Of a stretch of 64,000 nt of DNA, positions 61,053-64,000 are shown one piece after another. The position numbers were made by a program, and so were the translations under genes. Position 1 is the stretch's first letter, and the number at the start of each line of letters is the position of its first letter. Under the pieces are notes generated by a model that did not search any database, had not been told where the DNA came from, and saw only the letters and a list, made by a program, of their open reading frames with translations. Source of the DNA: Mesorhizobium sp. YM1C-6-2 (lineage in GTDB: Bacteria > Pseudomonadota > Alphaproteobacteria > Rhizobiales > Rhizobiaceae); assembly GCF_003666685.1 (NCBI RefSeq), contig NZ_RCIZ01000003.1, forward strand, positions 124,001 to 188,000, given 5' to 3'.

Positions 61053-61412
61053 ATGACCGAAGCCGAGACCATCAACGCCGTCATGCGCGCGCTCGCCGAT
61101 CCGACCCGGCGCGCCGTCTACGAGCGGATCGCCGGCTCCGAGGAGATCACGGTCGTGGAACTGACGCGCGGCAGCGGCGTCACGCAGGGCGCCGTCTCGC
61201 AGCACCTCAAGCAGCTCAGGCAGGCAGGTCTCGTCGCCGAGCGCCCGGAAGGGCGCAATGTCTTCTACCGGGCCGCGCCGGGCGGCCTTGCTCCACTGGC
61301 GGACTGGATGAACCACTACGCCGTCTTCTGGCGCGAGCGTTTCGACAGCCTGCGCGCCCTGCTCGAGGAAATCGATCCTCCACACGCTCCCCGCAAGGAC
61401 CCCACCCGATGA
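61053..61412 (+). CDS. ArsR-family winged-helix regulator
   Basis: This 119-residue regulator has an ArsR-type HTH: RALADPTRRAVYERI, then VTQGAVSQHLKQLRQAGLV and a wing with RPEGRNVFYRA. No metal-binding cysteine cluster is present. In this subgroup the partner is often an SRPBCC (AHSA1) protein encoded next to it, as here: its TGA overlaps the next ATG. It likely controls its own promoter. Confidence 0.9.
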   Translation: MTEAETINAVMRALADPTRRAVYERIAGSEEITVVELTRGSGVTQGAVSQHLKQLRQAGLVAERPEGRNVFYRAAPGGLAPLADWMNHYAVFWRERFDSLRALLEEIDPPHAPRKDPTR

Positions 61413-61891
61413 CCCGCGCCGCATTGAAGCCCGCCACCGACGACATCGTCGTCGATGAACTGTTCCCGCATGCGCCGGAGACGATCTGGAAGGCGCTGAC
61501 GACCGGCGAGCTCATCGCCCGCTGGCTGATGGAAGCGCACGGCTTCGAGCCGGTGGTGGGCAACCGCTTCACCTACAAGACAACGCCCGCCGGTGCGTGG
61601 GACGGCACCATCCGCTGCGAGGTGCTTGAGGTCGTGCCGAACGAACGTCTCGTCTATTCCTGGAAGGGCGGCGACGAGGCGAATGTCGGCTACGGATCGA
61701 AACTCGAAACGGTCGTCACCTGGACGCTCGCCCGCGTCTCCAACGGCACCCGCGTGCGCGTCGTCCATTCCGGTTTCGTCCTGCCCAGGAACGAGACCGC
61801 TTACCGGAACATGAGCGACGGCTGGAAGACGGTCGTGCGCAGGCTCGACGCGACAGCCGCCGAACTCGGCCCGTCAGGAAAGGCGCACTGA
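61409..61891 (+). CDS. SRPBCC (AHSA1-like) domain protein
   Basis: This 160-residue protein has the START-like SRPBCC fold found in AHSA1. Family marks are FPHAPETIWKALTTGELIARWLM and VVPNERLVYSWKGG, with a C-terminal helix containing MSDGWKTVVRRL. The ligand is unknown. It is coupled to the arsR gene, the usual arrangement for this family in proteobacteria. Confidence 0.88.
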   Translation: MTRAALKPATDDIVVDELFPHAPETIWKALTTGELIARWLMEAHGFEPVVGNRFTYKTTPAGAWDGTIRCEVLEVVPNERLVYSWKGGDEANVGYGSKLETVVTWTLARVSNGTRVRVVHSGFVLPRNETAYRNMSDGWKTVVRRLDATAAELGPSGKAH

Positions 61892-61961
61892 CGGTCGCCG
61901 GGGCGGGGATCGCGCCCTAGCTTGATGCCCATCCACAGAAAAAGCGAACAGGAGATCAGCC

Positions 61962-62681
61962 ATGCAGAACCTGAGCGAGAACATGAAGAAGCCGCCGGTC
62001 GTGTCGCCGCAGGAATGGCAAGCCGCCCGCGAGCGCATGCTGGTTAAGGAGAAGGCTCATACACGCGCTCGCGACGCGCTGGCGGCCGAGCGTCGGCGCA
62101 TGCCGTGGATGGCCGTGGAAAAGGATTATGCGTTCGATACGCCCGACGGCAGGAAGTCGCTCGCCGACCTTTTCGACGGCCGACGCCAGTTGATCGTCTA
62201 CCGCGCCTTCTACGAACCGGATGTCGAAGGCTGGCCGGACCACGGGTGCAAGGGCTGCTCCATGGTTGCCGATCAGGTGGCCAAGGTTGCTCACCTCAAC
62301 GCTCGCGACACCACGCTGGTCTTCGCCAGCAGGGCGCCGCAGGCCAGGATCGCGCAGCTGAAGAAGCGCATGGGCTGGGAAATGCCGTGGGTCACCATCA
62401 CCGACGACTTCGACAAGGATTTTGGTGTCGACCTGTGGCACGGCACGAATGTGTTCTACCGTGACGACGACGGCCGCGTCTTCCTCACCTACTTCATCGA
62501 CAATCGCGGTGACGAACAGATGGGCGGCACCTGGAACTATCTCGACATCACGCCGCTCGGCCGCCAGGAGGATTGGGAGGATTCGCCGGAAGGCTATCCG
62601 CAAACCGAGCCTTACAGCTGGTGGAACTGGAACGACAGCTACAAGCACGTCGAGACGGCGCTGCGCAGGGGCTGCTGCTGA
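61962..62681 (+). CDS. DUF899 thioredoxin-like protein
   Basis: This 239-residue protein has the DUF899 plan: VSPQEWQAARERMLVKEKA, RRRMPWMAVEKDYAFDTPDG, LIVYRAFY, then GCKGCSMVADQV (a Cys-x2-Cys thioredoxin-like site), DITPLGRQE and a C-terminal SWWNWNDSY. Function unknown. It lies 70 bases after the SRPBCC gene on the same strand; members of this family are often found near ArsR and SRPBCC genes. Confidence 0.9.
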   Translation: MQNLSENMKKPPVVSPQEWQAARERMLVKEKAHTRARDALAAERRRMPWMAVEKDYAFDTPDGRKSLADLFDGRRQLIVYRAFYEPDVEGWPDHGCKGCSMVADQVAKVAHLNARDTTLVFASRAPQARIAQLKKRMGWEMPWVTITDDFDKDFGVDLWHGTNVFYRDDDGRVFLTYFIDNRGDEQMGGTWNYLDITPLGRQEDWEDSPEGYPQTEPYSWWNWNDSYKHVETALRRGCC

Positions 62682-62797
62682 CGGTGCCGGCCGCCGCCTC
62701 GCGGCGGCGTTGCAGAAGTTCCCGACAATAACATCGTTGGCGGACCCGGCGCGGCCGGGCCCGTATCGCCTCCCCATGTCCTGCACAGGAGAGAAAA

Positions 62798-63214
62798 ATG
62801 ACAAAACCTTATACCGGCGGCTGCGCCTGCGGCGCCATTCGTTACGAGATCACAGGCGAGCCGATCGTGATGCTCGACTGCCAGTGCCGACAGTGCCAGC
62901 ACGAGAGCGGCAGCGGCCATGCCTCACATGTGACGTTCCAGGCCGCCGAAGTGACGATCGAAGGCAAGGCGACGACATGGGACATGGTGGGCGACGGCGG
63001 CACCAGGAAGCGCCGCGCCTTCTGCCCGGTCTGCGGCTCGCCCGTCTACATGACCTTTTCCGATGCGCCGGACATTTTCATCGTCAAGCCGGCGAGCCTC
63101 GACGAACCCGAGCGCTACCGGCCGCAGATGGTCACCTGGGTCGCCGCCGCGCAGCCCTGGGACAAGGTCGACCCGGCGCTGCCGGCGTTCGACAGGATGC
63201 CGCCGCTGGGGTGA
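62798..63214 (+). CDS. GFA/CENP-V-family zinc-binding protein
   Basis: This 138-residue protein is of the glutathione-dependent formaldehyde-activating family. Zinc ligands are visible in GGCACGAIRYE, CQCRQCQHESG and FCPVCGSPVY. Most family members have no proven activity, so a formaldehyde role should not be assumed. It follows DUF899 after a 116-base gap, with AGGAGAG before the ATG. Confidence 0.9.
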   Translation: MTKPYTGGCACGAIRYEITGEPIVMLDCQCRQCQHESGSGHASHVTFQAAEVTIEGKATTWDMVGDGGTRKRRAFCPVCGSPVYMTFSDAPDIFIVKPASLDEPERYRPQMVTWVAAAQPWDKVDPALPAFDRMPPLG

Positions 63215-63296
63215 GGGATGAGGGCGCATCTTTGCGCGAAGGGCTGACGCAAGTCCCGAATGAGAGTATTCCGTACACGAACAGCCCGGAGCGATC

Positions 63297-63812
63297 ATGA
63301 CCACCATCTACACCATCGGATATGAAGGCACGGACATTGACCGATTTGTCGCAACTCTCCGGGTCGTCGGTATCAAGCGCATTGCAGACGTTCGTGCCGT
63401 TGCACTGTCCCGGAAGAAAGGCTTCTCGAAGAAGAGTCTAGCAGAGAGGCTCAGAGCCGAAGGCATCGATTACGTACACTTTGTAAATTTAGGTGACCCG
63501 AAACCTGGGAGAGATGCCGCACGGGCGGGACAATACAAAAAGTTTCGTGCTATCTACTCGAAGCACCTTGATTCAGAGGGCGCGCAGGTGTCCCTCCAAG
63601 AACTGCTGGATGTGGCGGGGGAAAAGCCAACATGCCTGCTGTGCTTCGAGCGCGATCCTGTGACCTGTCACAGAGCCATCGTCGCAGAAGAGATGACTGC
63701 GTTCGGCTTCGAGGCGCTGAACCTCTACGGCGACGACCCGGCGCGCTATGCACGTAACGCCCACAGACTGCCGGGTCACGATTCTCGTGAAGGCGCTGCC
63801 GCAGCCCAGTAA
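63297..63812 (+). CDS. DUF488-domain protein
   Basis: This 171-residue protein has the DUF488 marks TIYTIGYEGTDIDRFVATL, IADVRAVALSRKKGFSKKSLAE, then CLLCFERDPVTCHRAIVAE. The last motif with Cys and His is conserved in the family. Function unknown; members are often in variable genome regions. The sequence is less GC-rich than the preceding genes, which suggests the edge of an accessory region. The next gene starts inside its last 65 bases in another frame. Confidence 0.88.
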   Translation: MTTIYTIGYEGTDIDRFVATLRVVGIKRIADVRAVALSRKKGFSKKSLAERLRAEGIDYVHFVNLGDPKPGRDAARAGQYKKFRAIYSKHLDSEGAQVSLQELLDVAGEKPTCLLCFERDPVTCHRAIVAEEMTAFGFEALNLYGDDPARYARNAHRLPGHDSREGAAAAQ

Positions 63813-64000
63813 GAAGTATGGCGAAACGGTCTGCTGCGCCGGCATCACACCAGATGGCCACTGGAAACGTTTATACCCGATCAGGTTTCGTCATCTCGCC
63901 GGCGATACATCATTCGGTCGCTGGCAAACTATTCGATTCCGGTTTCGACCGCCAATGCGCGACAAGCGCGCCGAAAGTTGCAACGTTGAGGAGGATAGCA
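63748..64000 (+). CDS. Hypothetical protein overlapping the DUF488 gene (runs off the right edge)
   Basis: From the ATG at 63748 a frame stays open to the window end: MHVTPTDCRVTILVKALPQP, then KKYGETVCCAGITPDGHWKRLYPIRFRHLAG in successive pieces and RPPMRDKRAESCNVEED. The composition is protein-like, with a likely fold of beta strands, and I believe proteins of this kind follow DUF488 in other genomes, but I cannot name the family. It overlaps the DUF488 gene by 65 bases. An alternative start is the GTG at about 63787. Confidence 0.6.
   Translation, partial: MHVTPTDCRVTILVKALPQPSKKYGETVCCAGITPDGHWKRLYPIRFRHLAGDTSFGRWQTIRFRFRPPMRDKRAESCNVEEDS

Overview
The window is GC-rich DNA from an alphaproteobacterium of the Rhizobiales, most likely the Phyllobacteriaceae (Mesorhizobium or a close relative). 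Three things point there: the gene order zapE-mdh-sucC-sucD-sucA-sucB-lpdA; repeats of the rhizobial RIME type and of the mesorhizobial 'TAGAGCAATTCC' type; and an EcfG-type stress promoter. It reads as ordinary chromosome with several accessory inserts. I saw no tRNA, rRNA, transposase, prophage or CRISPR.

Layout. 1-3.2 kb: start of aconitase (leftward) and a divergent cytochrome c maturation operon ccmA-ccmB-[Imm50-like gene]-ccmD-ccmG, in which ccmC is missing from its usual place. 3.2-8.8 kb: leftward housekeeping genes (DUF1127, PPOX-family protein, septation protein/ispZ, ftsY, mtaB, dapF, DUF1328). 9-11.4 kb: Omp19-type lipoprotein, zapE, GNAT acetyltransferase. 11.5-21.5 kb: TCA-cycle operon with two small membrane-protein genes inside it, one between sucC and sucD and a MAPEG protein between sucB and lpdA. 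21.8-26.5 kb: RND efflux pair and a DUF3309 peptide. 26.5-28.6 kb: MFS transporter and an FMN riboswitch ahead of a type II lumazine synthase. 28.6-32.1 kb: pyruvate carboxylase. 32.3-38.2 kb: complete branched-chain amino-acid-type ABC transporter (livHMGF, DUF6867, livJ), with LivG carrying an unusual C-terminal helix-hairpin-helix extension.

38.5-42.6 kb is a 4-hydroxyproline catabolism operon (DapA-like lyase, D-amino-acid oxidoreductase, 4-hydroxyproline epimerase) divergent from its GntR regulator, with paired TGATATATCA operators between them. 43.1-45.7 kb holds mmsA and a divergent LysR gene. 45.8-48.4 kb is a two-gene lipoprotein operon joining a phospholipase A2-like protein to a phospholipase D-like protein; I consider this the best candidate for an uncharacterised system here. 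48.5-59.6 kb holds a Rieske oxygenase, a run of exported hydrolases (class 3 lipase, Tat metallophosphoesterase, Tat sulfatase with a frameshift), a methyltransferase, a class III aminotransferase and a Pot-type ABC transporter without a binding protein. The Rieske gene and the aminotransferase share a near-identical 16-bp palindrome, so one regulator outside the window may control both.

59.6-64 kb: SnoaL-like protein, outer-membrane protein, an ArsR/SRPBCC pair, DUF899, a GFA-family protein, then a less GC-rich right edge with a DUF488 protein overlapped by a gene that runs off the window.

All functional names come from recognising protein sequence motifs by eye; no database search was run.
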